This document shows, piece after piece, positions 24,998-34,455 of a stretch of 64,000 bases of DNA. Origin of the DNA: Nocardiopsis_C rhodophaea (GTDB lineage Bacteria; Actinomycetota; Actinomycetes; Streptosporangiales; Streptosporangiaceae). The DNA lies in contig NZ_BAAAPC010000016.1 in the NCBI RefSeq assembly GCF_039530945.1, positions 62,001 to 126,000 of the forward strand, written 5' to 3'. The position numbers were made by a program, and so were the translations under genes. The first letter of the stretch is position 1, and each line of letters opens with the position of its first letter. The notes under the pieces are model-generated. The model saw only the letters and a program-made list of their open reading frames with translations, ran no database searches and was not told the DNA's origin.

Positions 24998-26083
24998 TCA
25001 GCCCGCCGGGGCCGTCTCCTCGCGGCGGGCGGTCGCCGTGATGGTCGCCGACCCCAGCACGGTGTCGCCGTCATACAGGACGGCCGCCTGCCCGGCCGCC
25101 ACGCCGGTCGCGGGCTCGTCCAGGTGGATCACCAGTTCGCCGTCGCGCTGCCAGGCCGTGCAGCCATACACCTCGCCGTGCGCGCGCAGCTGCACGGTAC
25201 AGGCGGTCGGCTCGGTGATCGGGTCGCAGCCGCTCCACACCGGGCGCTGCCCGACGATCTCGTCCACGCGCAGCGACGAGCGCGGCCCCACCGTGACCGT
25301 GTTGTTCACCGGCTCGATGGACAGCACATAGCGGCGGTCGGGCGCCCCACCCAGGTTCAGGCCCTTGCGCTGGCCGACCGTGAAGGTGTGCGCCCCGTTG
25401 TGCGTCCCCAGGACCTCGCCGGACTCGTCCTTGATCGGGCCGGGCTCCCCGCCCAGCCGGTTGTTCAGAAACCCCGCGGTGTCGCCGTCGGCGATGAAGC
25501 AGATGTCGTGGCTGTCCGGCTTGTCGGCCACGGACAGGCCGCGCCGGTCCGCCTCGGCCCGCACCTCGTCCTTGGTGCAGTCGCCCAGCGGGAACATGGC
25601 GTGCGCCACCTGCTCGCGCGTGAGCACACCGAGCACGTAGGACTGGTCCTTGTCGGCGTCGACGCTGCGCACAAGGCGGCCGTCGACCTTGCGGACGTGG
25701 TGGCCGGTGGCCACGGCGTCGAACCCGAGCGCGATGGCGCGGTCCAGCACCGCTTCGAACTTGATCTTCTCGTTGCAGCGCAGGCACGGGTTGGGGGTGC
25801 GCCCCGCCGAGTATTCGGCGACAAAGTCCTGGACGACCTCGCGGTCGAACTCCTCGGCCATGTCCCACACGTAGAAGGGGATGCCGATGACGTCCGCGGC
25901 GCGCCGGGCGTCGCGGGAGTCCTCGACGGTGCAGCAGCCCCGCGCGCCCGTGCGGTAGGACTGCGGATTCTTGGAAAGGGCCAGGTGCACACCGGTGACG
26001 TCGTGCCCGGCCTCGGCCGCGCGGGCGGCCGCGACCGCGGAGTCGACGCCGCCCGACATGGCGGCGAGTACGCGCAAAGTCAT
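24998..26083 (-). CDS. mnmA: tRNA-specific 2-thiouridylase
   Basis: Adds sulfur to U34 of tRNA Lys, Glu and Gln, using ATP and sulfur relayed from a cysteine desulfurase. The 361-residue protein has the PP-loop SGGVDSAVAA (residues 10-19), catalytic Cys100 in NPCLRCNEKIKF, and the partner Cys195 in SHDICFI, plus a C-terminal beta-barrel domain. ATG 26083 has GGAAGG directly upstream. A cysteine desulfurase gene lies 1.5 kb away on the same strand, separated by a plus-strand gene, and is the probable sulfur source. Upstream extension to 26536 is not part of the protein. Confidence 0.96.
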   Translation of the reverse strand: MTLRVLAAMSGGVDSAVAAARAAEAGHDVTGVHLALSKNPQSYRTGARGCCTVEDSRDARRAADVIGIPFYVWDMAEEFDREVVQDFVAEYSAGRTPNPCLRCNEKIKFEAVLDRAIALGFDAVATGHHVRKVDGRLVRSVDADKDQSYVLGVLTREQVAHAMFPLGDCTKDEVRAEADRRGLSVADKPDSHDICFIADGDTAGFLNNRLGGEPGPIKDESGEVLGTHNGAHTFTVGQRKGLNLGGAPDRRYVLSIEPVNNTVTVGPRSSLRVDEIVGQRPVWSGCDPITEPTACTVQLRAHGEVYGCTAWQRDGELVIHLDEPATGVAAGQAAVLYDGDTVLGSATITATARREETAPAG

Positions 26084-26366
26084 AACGCCTTCCAGACTAA
26101 TGCCACCGCGGCCACCGAGGACGACGTCCGACACCGCTTTTCCCACGCGGCGGCGCACCGCTGTGACCGGCGCAGGGGCTGTGGTGCCGCTCCCCCGTGC
26201 CCGGTGGGACGCCGACCGGTCGTCGCCCACATCACACGGCAGCGTTCGCCACCGTCTTCTCTCCTCGACCAATCTCCTCGACCAACGTGCCCGATTTGAG
26301 CAAAGACCGGACGGCGAACGTCCGCTGGTGCCGCAGCAGCCGCTCAGCTCTGCGAAAATCGTGGCC

Positions 26367-27545
26367 ATGGCTCTGTTCCGTCGCCGCAATGCCGCAGCAT
26401 CCGACTCCGCCGTCGCCGTTGACGAGTTCTGGTCCCAGTGGGCCGACGTCCGTGACGAGCTGGCGGCCTCGATCGATGCCGGGTCGGCGGTTTCCGCCGA
26501 GGTCGCACAACGTCTGACCGACCGCGTCACGCGCATCCATCCCGCGTTGGCGTGGCAGGTGTCCCCCGCTCCCAGCTCCGACCCGGGCGGCCTGGGCGGC
26601 TTGGGGGACCTCGGGCTGCCCGCCGACGCGGCCCCCGAGGAACTGCTGGCGCGGCTGACGGAAGCGGACGAGGCGGCCGCGGAGGGCGCGCCCTCCTACG
26701 CGCTGACGCTGGTGGCGGGCGCCGACGACGAGGCACGGGTGCTGGCCGAGCGGTGGATGCGCGCCGCCCCCGAGGACCCCGACTGGCACTTCTTCCCGGC
26801 CATCCCCGCCGACCACGCCAAGCTCGGCGAGACCTACACGGCCGACGACCACGAGCTCGACCTCTCCCACTGCAGCGTCTCGCTCCGGGTGGACCAGCAG
26901 CGGAGCATGATGGAGGCCGGGGTCTACCACCCGGACAACATGTTCCTCCCCGAGGAGGCGCAGCAGGCGGTGGCCGAGCACGTGGTACTGCTCGCGCTCG
27001 GCGAGGACGACTACGTGCGCTGGATCTCCCAGGTCACGCCGCTGTCGGAGAAGCCCCTGGACCCGCTTCCGCCGACGTCGATGCCATCGGTCGTGCGGCA
27101 GCTGGCCGGGGCGTTCGGCAGCGGCGGATGGGTCACCGTGCAGGGGCGCATCCCGCTGCGCGGCATCATCGAGATCGCGGTTAGGCACCCGCTGCACCGC
27201 CGCGACTTCCCGGCGATGAGCCTGTCGGTGACCGTCGCCCTGCCGTACGCCAACAGCGACGCCGACAAGCTGCCCGCCGAACCGTCGGCCTCCGCCCTGG
27301 AGGCGTTCACGGCGCGCCTGGACGACCTGCTCGGGGACAACGGAGCGCTGCTCGCCCGGCAGACCGTGGGCGGCCAGCGGCTGCTCCACTACTACGTGGA
27401 CCCGGAATCGGGCGTCCTGCCGGAGCTGGAGGCCACCGTCCGGGAGTGGTCGGAAGGGCGCGCCCTGGTGCGCAGCCGCCTGGACCCGACCTGGGACAGC
27501 GTCAATCAGCTGCTGAAGCCGATCAAGCGCCAGCTGGGCCAGTAA
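26367..27545 (+). CDS. DUF695-type protein, unknown function
   Basis: A 392-residue cytoplasmic protein with no signal or membrane span. It contains a DUF695-like half (SYALTLVAGADDEARVLAER ... DWHFFPAIPAD) and a C-terminal half including a second conserved HYYVD segment. The first 110 residues are acidic and Ala-rich. ATG 26367 was chosen because MALFRRR is a natural start, although no strong ribosome site is seen. It is divergent from mnmA (283-bp gap, no visible operator) and convergent with the cysteine desulfurase gene. The family has no established activity. Confidence 0.75.
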   Translation: MALFRRRNAAASDSAVAVDEFWSQWADVRDELAASIDAGSAVSAEVAQRLTDRVTRIHPALAWQVSPAPSSDPGGLGGLGDLGLPADAAPEELLARLTEADEAAAEGAPSYALTLVAGADDEARVLAERWMRAAPEDPDWHFFPAIPADHAKLGETYTADDHELDLSHCSVSLRVDQQRSMMEAGVYHPDNMFLPEEAQQAVAEHVVLLALGEDDYVRWISQVTPLSEKPLDPLPPTSMPSVVRQLAGAFGSGGWVTVQGRIPLRGIIEIAVRHPLHRRDFPAMSLSVTVALPYANSDADKLPAEPSASALEAFTARLDDLLGDNGALLARQTVGGQRLLHYYVDPESGVLPELEATVREWSEGRALVRSRLDPTWDSVNQLLKPIKRQLGQ

Positions 27546-27622
27546 CGCCCGCCTTTCCCCACGCGCTGACCACGACGCTCTGCAGCCAGCGTGCTTCCGA
27601 AGGTCTCGGGGACGCGCGGCTG

Positions 27623-28792
27623 TCAGCGGCGCTTGCTCCGGGCGGCCCGGGCCCGCTCCACGGCGGGGCCGATGGCCGCGCCGAGCGCGGTGATGTCGTC
27701 GGTCGATGAGCCGTGCCCCAGCGAGAAGCGCAGGGAGCTGAGCGCGGTCTCCGCGTCGGCGCCCATGGCCAGCACCACGTGGCTGGGCTGGGCCACACCG
27801 GCGGAGCACGCCGAACCGGTCGAGCACGCGATGCCGTGCGCGTCGAGCAGCATGAGGAGCGCGTCGCCCTCGCAGCCGGGGAACGAGATGTGGGCGTTTC
27901 CGGCCAGCCGCTCGACGGGGTGGCCGTTGACGACGATGTCGGGGACGGCCTTGCGGACCGTGGCGATGAGCTCGTCGCGCAGCGCGACAAGATGTGCGGC
28001 GTGGTCCACGCGCTCTTCGACCGCCAGTCGCGTGGCCGTGGCGAACCCGCGCAGCAGCGGCGTCATCAGGGTGCCCGAGCGGACCTCGCGTTCCTGACCG
28101 CCGCCGTGCAGCACGGGGACGGGGTCGACCCCGCGGGCCAGGACCAGCGCACCGGCGCCCACCGGGCCGCCGATCTTGTGGCCGGTCAGGGTGAGCGCCG
28201 ATACCCCGGAGGCGGCGAAGTCGACCGGCTCGGAGCCAACGGCCTGAACAGCGTCGGTGTGGAACGGGATGGCGTACTCGCGCGCGATCGCGGCGAGTTC
28301 GTGGATCGGCTGCACGGTGCCGACCTCGTTGTTGGCCCACATCACCGAGACCAGCGCGACGTCGCCGGGGTCGCGTTCGATCGCCTCGCGCAGCGTCTCG
28401 GGACGGACCCGGCCGAACCCGTCGACCGGCAGCTCCTCGTACACCGCGCCCTGGTGGTCGGCCATCCACCGCGCCGGGTCCAGCACAGCGTGGTGCTCCA
28501 CCGCGCTGACGAGGATCCTGCGCCGCGCGGCGTCGGCCTGGTTGCGGGCCCAGTACAGCCCCTTGACGGCGAGGTTGTCGGCCTCGGTCCCGCCCGCGGT
28601 GAACACCACCTCGTTGGGCGCGGCCCCGGTCGCGTCGGCGATGACCTCCCGTGCCTCCTCCACCGCCCGGCGGGCCCGGCGTCCCGCGCCATGCAGTGAC
28701 GACGCGTTCCCGAGGTGGCCGAACTCCTCCGTCATGTCCGCGATGACCTCGGGACGGACGGATGTCGTGGCTGCGTGATCCAGATACACCAT
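27623..28792 (-). CDS. Cysteine desulfurase (NifS/IscS type)
   Basis: PLP enzyme that takes sulfur from cysteine and supplies it for iron-sulfur clusters or tRNA thiolation. The 389-residue protein has the N-terminal YLDHAATT motif and the PLP Lys in TGHKIGGP (about residue 206). The catalytic Cys loop CSTGSACSAG lies near residue 327, with short spacing typical of class I enzymes. ATG 28792 is preceded by AGAAGG at close spacing. The frame is open further upstream without support. It is downstream of etfBA, with a strong terminator between, so it probably has its own promoter in 28793-28915. No IscU is nearby; MnmA is a likely sulfur acceptor. Confidence 0.93.
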   Translation of the reverse strand: MVYLDHAATTSVRPEVIADMTEEFGHLGNASSLHGAGRRARRAVEEAREVIADATGAAPNEVVFTAGGTEADNLAVKGLYWARNQADAARRRILVSAVEHHAVLDPARWMADHQGAVYEELPVDGFGRVRPETLREAIERDPGDVALVSVMWANNEVGTVQPIHELAAIAREYAIPFHTDAVQAVGSEPVDFAASGVSALTLTGHKIGGPVGAGALVLARGVDPVPVLHGGGQEREVRSGTLMTPLLRGFATATRLAVEERVDHAAHLVALRDELIATVRKAVPDIVVNGHPVERLAGNAHISFPGCEGDALLMLLDAHGIACSTGSACSAGVAQPSHVVLAMGADAETALSSLRFSLGHGSSTDDITALGAAIGPAVERARAARSKRR

Positions 28793-28915
28793 GGCCTTCT
28801 CAGGATACGGCGGTGAATTGCGACGAATCGCCCCGGCCGGTCCGGAGTGGCCAGAGGTGGCCGGGCCCACCTTCCGTACCCGAGGCGACCGCCCGCCGGG
28901 AGAAGGCCAGCAAAA

Positions 28916-28950
28916 GCGGTGGCCCCGGGCGCGCTGCCCGGGGCCACCGC
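28916..28950 (-). terminator. Terminator after etfA
   Basis: A perfect 15-bp stem (28916-28930 and 28936-28950, 5-nt loop) is followed by TTTTGC on the minus strand, 38 nt past the etfA stop. Confidence 0.85.
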
Positions 28951-28987
28951 CGTCGCTGCCGCGGCGTGGCGCTGCGCGCTCGTCGCG

Positions 28988-29932
28988 CTACTTGCGCTTG
29001 TTGATCTCCTCGGTCAGCTGCGGCGCGACCTTGTGCAGGTCGCCCACGACGCCGAAGTCGGCGAGCTCGAAGATCGGTGCCTCGGGGTCCTTGTTGACCG
29101 CGACGATGTTCTTCGAGGTCTGCATACCGGCGCGGTGCTGGATGGCACCGGAGATGCCCAGCGCGATGTACAGGTTCGGGCTGACCGTCTTACCGGTCTG
29201 GCCGACCTGGAACTGGTTGGGGTACCAGCCGGAGTCGACGGCGGCGCGGGAAGCGCCGACGGCGGCACCGAGCGAGTCCGCCAGCTGCTCGACGACCGAG
29301 AAGTCGTCCGAGCCGACACCGCGGCCGCCGGAGACCACGATCGCGGCCTCGGTGAGCTCCGGACGCGCGCCGCGCTCCTGCTCGACGCGCTCCACGACCT
29401 TCGCGCCCTTGGCCGCGTCGGAGATCTCTACGGTGACCTGCTCCTGAGCGGCGGCGCCCTGGGCCGCCTCCGCCGGCACGGAGTTCGGACGCACCGCGAT
29501 GACCGGCACACCGGACCTCACCTTGGCGTGGGTGATGGTGGCGCCACCGAAGATGCTGTGCTCGGCGACCAGCTCGGCGTTGACGTCGACGACGTCGGTG
29601 AGCACGCCGGAGCCCAGCTTGACGGCGGTCCGGCCGGCGACCTCCTTGTTCTCGGCGGTGGCCGAGACGAGGATGGCGGCGGCGGACTTCTCACCGGCCA
29701 GCTTGGCCAGCAGCTCCGCCTTCGGGGCGACGACGTAGTCGTTCAGTTCGGCCGACGCGACGTAGACCTTCTCGGCGCCGAACTCGGCCAGCTTGGCCTT
29801 GCCCGACTCGGCACCCTCACCGATCCACACGGCCGCGGGCTCGCCGATGCGGCGGGCCGCGGTGAGCAGCTCGGTGGTGACCTTCTTGACCTCTCCGTCG
29901 ACGTGGTCGACGAGGACGAGGACCTCAGCCAT
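28988..29932 (-). CDS. etfA: Electron transfer flavoprotein alpha subunit
   Basis: Carries FAD and accepts electrons from acyl-CoA dehydrogenases, passing them to the quinone pool. The 314-residue protein has an N-terminal domain (MAEVLVLVDHVDGEV) and a C-terminal FAD-binding domain with VVSGGRGVGS near residue 200 and the GISGAIQHRAGM signature. ATG 29932 is 31 nt after the etfB stop, so etfBA is one operon. A strong terminator follows. An enoyl-CoA hydratase gene is 3.6 kb away on the same strand, consistent with fatty-acid oxidation use, although no acyl-CoA dehydrogenase is present in the window. Confidence 0.96.
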   Translation of the reverse strand: MAEVLVLVDHVDGEVKKVTTELLTAARRIGEPAAVWIGEGAESGKAKLAEFGAEKVYVASAELNDYVVAPKAELLAKLAGEKSAAAILVSATAENKEVAGRTAVKLGSGVLTDVVDVNAELVAEHSIFGGATITHAKVRSGVPVIAVRPNSVPAEAAQGAAAQEQVTVEISDAAKGAKVVERVEQERGARPELTEAAIVVSGGRGVGSDDFSVVEQLADSLGAAVGASRAAVDSGWYPNQFQVGQTGKTVSPNLYIALGISGAIQHRAGMQTSKNIVAVNKDPEAPIFELADFGVVGDLHKVAPQLTEEINKRK

Positions 29933-29963
29933 ATCCCTAATCCTTCTTTCGTCTCCGCCGGAC

Positions 29964-30743
29964 CTACACGAACTTCTTCTCGGTGAGGAAGTCGGCGACC
30001 TTCACACCGCCGTCACCCTCGTCCTTGACGATGGTGCCCGCGGCACGCGGCGGGGCCGCGGCGAAGTCCAGCGTCTCGGTCCCGGCGTTGGCGAGGCCGA
30101 CCTTGGCGGGGTCGATCTCGGCGTCGGCGATCGTCAGCTTCTCCACCGGCTTCTTCTTCGCCTGCATGATGAGCTTGAACGACGGGTAGCGCGGCTCGTT
30201 GATCTTCTCGACGACGGAGACCACGGCCGGGAGCTGCGCCTCGACGACGTCGTAGCCGTAGTCGGTCTGGCGCTGGACCTTGATGGCGGAGCCGTCGACG
30301 TCGACCTTGCCCGCGAGGGTGAGCTGCGGCGCGCCGAGGTACTCGGCCAGGGCCGCGCCCACGACGCCGGTCCGGGCGTCGGTCGACTCCGAGCCCAGGA
30401 CCACCAGGTCGAAGCCGACCTTGCGAAGCGCCTGGGACAGCGCGTAGGCCGTCTGCAGGGCGTCGGAGCCGTGCAGCTCGTCGTCCACGAGGTGGACGGC
30501 CTTGTCGGCGCCCATGGAGAGGGCCTTGCGGATCGAGTCCGTCGCCTGGTCCGGGCCCATCGTCAGGATGGTGACCTCGCCGCCGTGCTTCTCCTTGAGA
30601 AGCAGTGCCTCCTCGATCGCGTACTCGTCGAGTTCGTTGATGACACCGTCCGACGCCGCGCGGTCCAGCGTGTTGTCATCCGACGAGAGTTTCCGCTCGG
30701 TCGCCGTGTCCGGGACCTGCTTGACCAAAACGACAATATTCAT
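29964..30743 (-). CDS. etfB: Electron transfer flavoprotein beta subunit
   Basis: The 259-residue partner of EtfA that binds AMP and docks with the acyl-CoA dehydrogenases. Typical starting sequence MNIVVLVKQVPDTATERKL and the family motif VLGSESTDARTGVVGAALAEYLG near residues 115-137. ATG 30743 follows a GGAGG motif at a rather long (about 13 nt) spacing. An iron-box-like element (30971-30989) lies 228 nt upstream, overlapping the end of the kinase gene, and may control etfBA. Confidence 0.95.
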   Translation of the reverse strand: MNIVVLVKQVPDTATERKLSSDDNTLDRAASDGVINELDEYAIEEALLLKEKHGGEVTILTMGPDQATDSIRKALSMGADKAVHLVDDELHGSDALQTAYALSQALRKVGFDLVVLGSESTDARTGVVGAALAEYLGAPQLTLAGKVDVDGSAIKVQRQTDYGYDVVEAQLPAVVSVVEKINEPRYPSFKLIMQAKKKPVEKLTIADAEIDPAKVGLANAGTETLDFAAAPPRAAGTIVKDEGDGGVKVADFLTEKKFV

Positions 30744-30970
30744 GGCCGGTGGCCGACCTCCCTGCGCTCTTGTGCGCCGCCCGCTCGGGCGGCGCGGACG
30801 CCTGCTGCGTCTTTGCTGCGTATGGTCCCTAAGGGTGCCAAATGCTCCGGTGTCATCCGGCAGCGGGGCGACGTTCACGTCACGCCATCCCGCCTGATGA
30901 CTCAGGTGATACCCCCGATGTTACTGACTAGTAGCCAGAGGGCAAACGCCGACCCCGGCGCGGTTTCAAT

Positions 30971-30989
30971 AAAGGCAAGCCTAACCTAA
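30971..30989 (-). promoter_or_regulatory. Iron-box-like site upstream of etfBA
   Basis: The plus-strand 19-mer AAAGGCAAGCCTAACCTAA matches the DtxR/IdeR consensus TTAGGTTAGCCTAACCTAA at 15 of 19 positions, the last ten consecutively. It overlaps the kinase stop codon and is oriented to serve the etfBA transcript 228 nt downstream. Promoter elements are not clear, so whether it represses or activates cannot be told. Confidence 0.5.
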
Positions 30990-33058
30990 TTACTTGTCGG
31001 GGCCGAAGCGAACCAGTCCGCCGGGCCGGCCCCGCCCCAGTAGGCCGCCGCGGTCAGCCCGAAGGAGTAGACCAGCATCGTGAACAGGACGAGAGCGGCG
31101 ATCACTCCCCAGTACACATAGACGTTGCGGATGTTGATCCTGTCGACGAGCCGCACCGCTTCAACGCGCGCGCCGCGCCCGTTGGGGCCGAGGAAGCTGC
31201 CGAGCACCACGATCACGATGGCATAGGAGCTCACGGTGTTGGCGTCGTTCTGCCCGGTGGTGAACGCGATGATCAGCCCGATGACCAGGCCGCCGAGGAG
31301 GTACCCCGCGCCGTACAGCAGCGTCGTGCCGAGGTTGCGTATCAGCGCCCACGGCATACTCAGTGCGATCACCACGCTGTCGGAACTGCGCGGGCCCCGG
31401 GTCTGGAGCCGACGGGCGTGCTCGGCCTTGACCAGGTTCAGCGCGCCCAGCACCGAGGCGACGAGAACGCCGAGGGCGAGCCCCACCCAGGGCACCAGCA
31501 GCCCCAACCCGGCCAGCAGGAGCAGAACCGGGATGAGGATGAGCGACGGCAGCCGACGCGGCTCCGCGTCGTCGTAGTCGTCGTGGTATCCGTCGCCGCG
31601 GGTGCCCAGGTAGTCGCTGAGCCGGTCACTGCCAGAGCCCTTGATCCGGTCGAACAGGCCGCGCCGCGGCTCGTCCTCATAGTCGTCACCCTGGAACGTG
31701 GCCGTATGGTCGGCACGGCGCGCGGGCCCGTTCTGATCGACGGGCGTGAGGATGTCTCGGAACTCCTCCGGCCGCAGGGTGGAGTCGTAGTACATCGTGT
31801 GCGGGCCGGCGCGGTCGTTGTCCGGCTCATCGGGCGGCAGGTAGCCGGTGGCCTGCGGCTCGTCCACCGGAACGGCCCGCGTCGCCTGGTCGAAGGCGCC
31901 GCTCCCCGCGACCATCGTGCGGTCGGGCCGACCGGTCTCGTCGGTCGGAGCCATCCCGGTGGCCGTTCCCGCGTCGTCGGACGGCGGCGCCTGCCGCGTC
32001 GTCCGCGCGTCGGGATCGGCCGGGGTCCGCGGGGCCGCGGGATCGCCGTCGCCCGGCCCCATGGCGGCGCCGGCCATCGCGCCGGCCGCAGCGCCTGCCG
32101 CCGCTCCTCCGGCCGCCGCGCCGGGACCGGACGCCGAGGCGGTGCCGCGCTGCTGATCGGGCATGGGTGCGTGCACGGTGTGGCTCCCGGTAAGCCCGGT
32201 GCTCGCGTGCGCCGCGTCCTCGGTCCAGGGCAGGTCGAGGTTGAGCTGCCGGGCCTCGGCGACCAGCTGCGCGGCCGTCGGCCGCGACGCCATGTCGCGG
32301 GAGACCGCCCGCATGATCATCGGCCGCAGCGCCTCGGGGACGCCGTCGATGTTGATCTCGCCGTTGAGGATGCGGAAGAAGATGACCTCGAACGAGCCCG
32401 CGCCGTAGGGCGCCTCGCCGGTGGCGGCGAAGGCGACGGTGGCGCCCCAGGCGTGCACGTCCGTGGCGGGACCGAGGTCGGTGCCCTCGATGACCTCGGG
32501 CGAGAGGTAGCTCGGGGTACCGACGAAGGTGCCGGTCTGGGTCAGCTTGGCGCCGTCGACCGCGTGGGCGATGCCGAAGTCGATGACGATCGGCTCGCCG
32601 TTGGAGATGATGACGTTGCCCGGCTTGAGGTCCCGGTGGATGACGTCAGCGGCGTGGATGTCGTCGATCGCCTGGGCGAGTCCGGTCACGAAGCGTGTGA
32701 GCGCGCGACCGCGCAGGGGGCCGTGGTTGGTGACCGTGGAGTCGAGCGTGGGGCCGGGGACGTATTCGGTGACGACCCATGGCAGCCGGGCGGAGGTGTC
32801 GGCGTCGATCACCTCGGCGACGTTGCGGCTGTGCACCAGGCGCATCGTCGCGACCTCACGGTCCAGCCGGGCGCGCGCGATCTGGTCGCCCGCCACCTCC
32901 GGACGGAGCACCTTGATCGCGACCAGCCGATCCGTGCGGGGGTCTTCGGCCTGATACACAACGCCCATTCCGCCCTGCCCGATACGGCGGCGGATCACGT
33001 ACGGGCCAATACGCTCCGGCAGCTCCTCGCCCTCGGGGAAACCTGCCGTCATTGCCAT
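30986..33058 (-). CDS. Ser/Thr protein kinase with C-terminal membrane region
   Basis: A 690-residue PknB-family kinase. The kinase domain occupies residues about 18-280, with glycine loop IGQGGMGVVY, Lys in AIKVL, HRDLKPGN (about 140), DFGIA and the SYLSPEV activation-segment end, so it should be active. A 200-residue low-complexity linker (Ala/Gly then Pro/Asp/Thr-rich) leads to about four hydrophobic spans between 505 and 685, in place of the single span and PASTA repeats of PknB. Thus the sensor, if any, is intramembrane. ATG 33058 has GAGGGG upstream. No phosphatase or FHA gene is adjacent. Confidence 0.9.
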   Translation of the reverse strand: MAMTAGFPEGEELPERIGPYVIRRRIGQGGMGVVYQAEDPRTDRLVAIKVLRPEVAGDQIARARLDREVATMRLVHSRNVAEVIDADTSARLPWVVTEYVPGPTLDSTVTNHGPLRGRALTRFVTGLAQAIDDIHAADVIHRDLKPGNVIISNGEPIVIDFGIAHAVDGAKLTQTGTFVGTPSYLSPEVIEGTDLGPATDVHAWGATVAFAATGEAPYGAGSFEVIFFRILNGEINIDGVPEALRPMIMRAVSRDMASRPTAAQLVAEARQLNLDLPWTEDAAHASTGLTGSHTVHAPMPDQQRGTASASGPGAAAGGAAAGAAAGAMAGAAMGPGDGDPAAPRTPADPDARTTRQAPPSDDAGTATGMAPTDETGRPDRTMVAGSGAFDQATRAVPVDEPQATGYLPPDEPDNDRAGPHTMYYDSTLRPEEFRDILTPVDQNGPARRADHTATFQGDDYEDEPRRGLFDRIKGSGSDRLSDYLGTRGDGYHDDYDDAEPRRLPSLILIPVLLLLAGLGLLVPWVGLALGVLVASVLGALNLVKAEHARRLQTRGPRSSDSVVIALSMPWALIRNLGTTLLYGAGYLLGGLVIGLIIAFTTGQNDANTVSSYAIVIVVLGSFLGPNGRGARVEAVRLVDRINIRNVYVYWGVIAALVLFTMLVYSFGLTAAAYWGGAGPADWFASAPTSN

Positions 33059-33538
33059 AGCGATTTCATCCCCTCAATGCCCGCATATCACCACGTCCAG
33101 CCTAGCTGGCGGAAACATCCGGGTTTCGTGACGGCCACGCGGCCCCGGGGGGGCGGCCGTCACGTCTCGTGAATCTCCACCCGCATCCACTCGTCCGGTG
33201 CCCGCGGGGGCAACCGCCACCGTGGCGCGGGCGCATGGTGTCGACACCACCCGGATCCCCCGATTGCTCGGGGGAAGAAACGACCCCAGCGCCATGCCAC
33301 GCATGACGCTATTCGGGTGACCCCACGAGTATGACGGAAAAATTTTGTCCCCGGTTCCGGAAAAGCGCCCGCGAATCACGGATTTCGGACACGGAGACGA
33401 CCGCGGCCCCTCCCCCGCGGCACGGTGCGGGAAGGCGGGGCTCCGCAGCGGGGCGCGGGGATTCGGACGGGCGGGCGGGCGGCCACGCCCCAGGCTGCTC
33501 CCCCTGCCACACGGGAGGCGGAGGGACCGCGGCTCGAC
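33059..33538. other. Kinase/enoyl-CoA hydratase gap with a hairpin
   Basis: This 480-bp region has no gene. A hairpin with 10-base arms (33127-33136 CGTGACGGCC and 33155-33164 GGCCGTCACG) lies about 70 nt upstream of the kinase start, possibly a terminator for the enoyl-CoA hydratase transcript or an operator. The AT-rich bases near 33330-33350 (AAAAATTTTG) may hold the kinase promoter. Confidence 0.4.
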
Positions 33539-34327
33539 CTACCGGCCGGAGAACGTCGCCTTCCCAGGCCCCTGCTCCACGAAGCTGCGCATACCGGTCT
33601 TCTGGTCCTCGGTGGCGAACAGGCCGGAAAAGTGGAGCCGCTCGATCTCCAGCCCCGTGTCGAGGTCGGTCTCCAGTCCGTTGTCGATCGCCTGCTTGGC
33701 GGCCCGCAGCGCGATCGCCGGACCCTTGGCGTAGCGCGCCGCCATAGCGGCGGCCGTGGAGTACACCTCGGCCGCCGGGGCGATCTCGTCGACCAGGCCG
33801 ATCCGCTGCGCCTCATCGGCCGCGACCATGCGGCCGGTGTAGATGAGGTCCTTGGCCCTGGCCGGTCCGACCAGCCGGGAAAGACGCTGCGTGCCCCCGG
33901 CGCCCGGGATGACGCCGAGGAGGATCTCGGGCTGGCCGAGCTTCGCGTCGTCGGCGGCCACGCGGAAGTCGGCACACAGCGCGAGCTCGCAGCCGCCGCC
34001 CAGGGCGTAGCCGGTGATGGCGGCGATGACCGGTTTGGGGATGCGGGCGACAGCGGTGAAGGAATCCTGCAGCGCCCGAGAGTGCGCGGACATGTCGGCG
34101 TAGCTCATGTCCGCCATCTCCTTGATGTCGGCCCCGGCGGCGAAGACCTTCTCGCCGCCGTAGATGACGACCGCGCGCACCGCGTCGTCGGCGCCCACCT
34201 GCTCTGCCGCGGCACCGATCTCCCGCTGCACCTGCGCGTTGAGCGCGTTCATCTTGGGACGGTCCAAGCGGATCACGGCTACGGCGGGGTTGGCCGGGTC
34301 GGCCTCGACACGAACGAACTCGCCCAC
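33539..34327 (-). CDS. Enoyl-CoA hydratase
   Basis: Hydrates 2-enoyl-CoA to 3-hydroxyacyl-CoA in fatty-acid oxidation. The 262-residue crotonase-fold protein has the oxyanion-hole segment AAGADIKEM (about residues 62-72). Both catalytic Glu are present: one in GGGCELALCAD (about 112) and one in PEILLGVIPGAGG (about 132), so it is a true hydratase rather than an isomerase-only crotonase. GTG 34327 has AAAGG upstream. Its relation to etfBA on the same strand suggests beta-oxidation, but it is separated from them by the kinase. Confidence 0.92.
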   Translation of the reverse strand: MGEFVRVEADPANPAVAVIRLDRPKMNALNAQVQREIGAAAEQVGADDAVRAVVIYGGEKVFAAGADIKEMADMSYADMSAHSRALQDSFTAVARIPKPVIAAITGYALGGGCELALCADFRVAADDAKLGQPEILLGVIPGAGGTQRLSRLVGPARAKDLIYTGRMVAADEAQRIGLVDEIAPAAEVYSTAAAMAARYAKGPAIALRAAKQAIDNGLETDLDTGLEIERLHFSGLFATEDQKTGMRSFVEQGPGKATFSGR

Positions 34328-34455
34328 GGTCGCCTACCTTTCACTAACACATCTCGGCACTGAGGTCTGGCTCACCCTTGCCTACCATGAACGGCTCTCG
34401 CGTTCCTCCCAGGGGCCGACCGTGCCGGCCCGCTGTGCCGTCAGGGTCCCCGCTC

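Noticed and set aside
24823..25041. 72-residue plus-strand frame next to the DedA-like gene
   Set aside because: It overlaps the mnmA 3' end and the inverted repeat, and its only support is an ATG near the iron-box-like site.
30971..30989. Reading the iron-box-like site as a control element of the kinase gene
   Set aside because: It lies at the kinase 3' end, overlapping its stop codon, so it can only act on genes downstream on that strand.
34350..34390. A third iron-box-like sequence upstream of the enoyl-CoA hydratase
   Set aside because: Only scattered matches to the consensus with no consecutive half-site.
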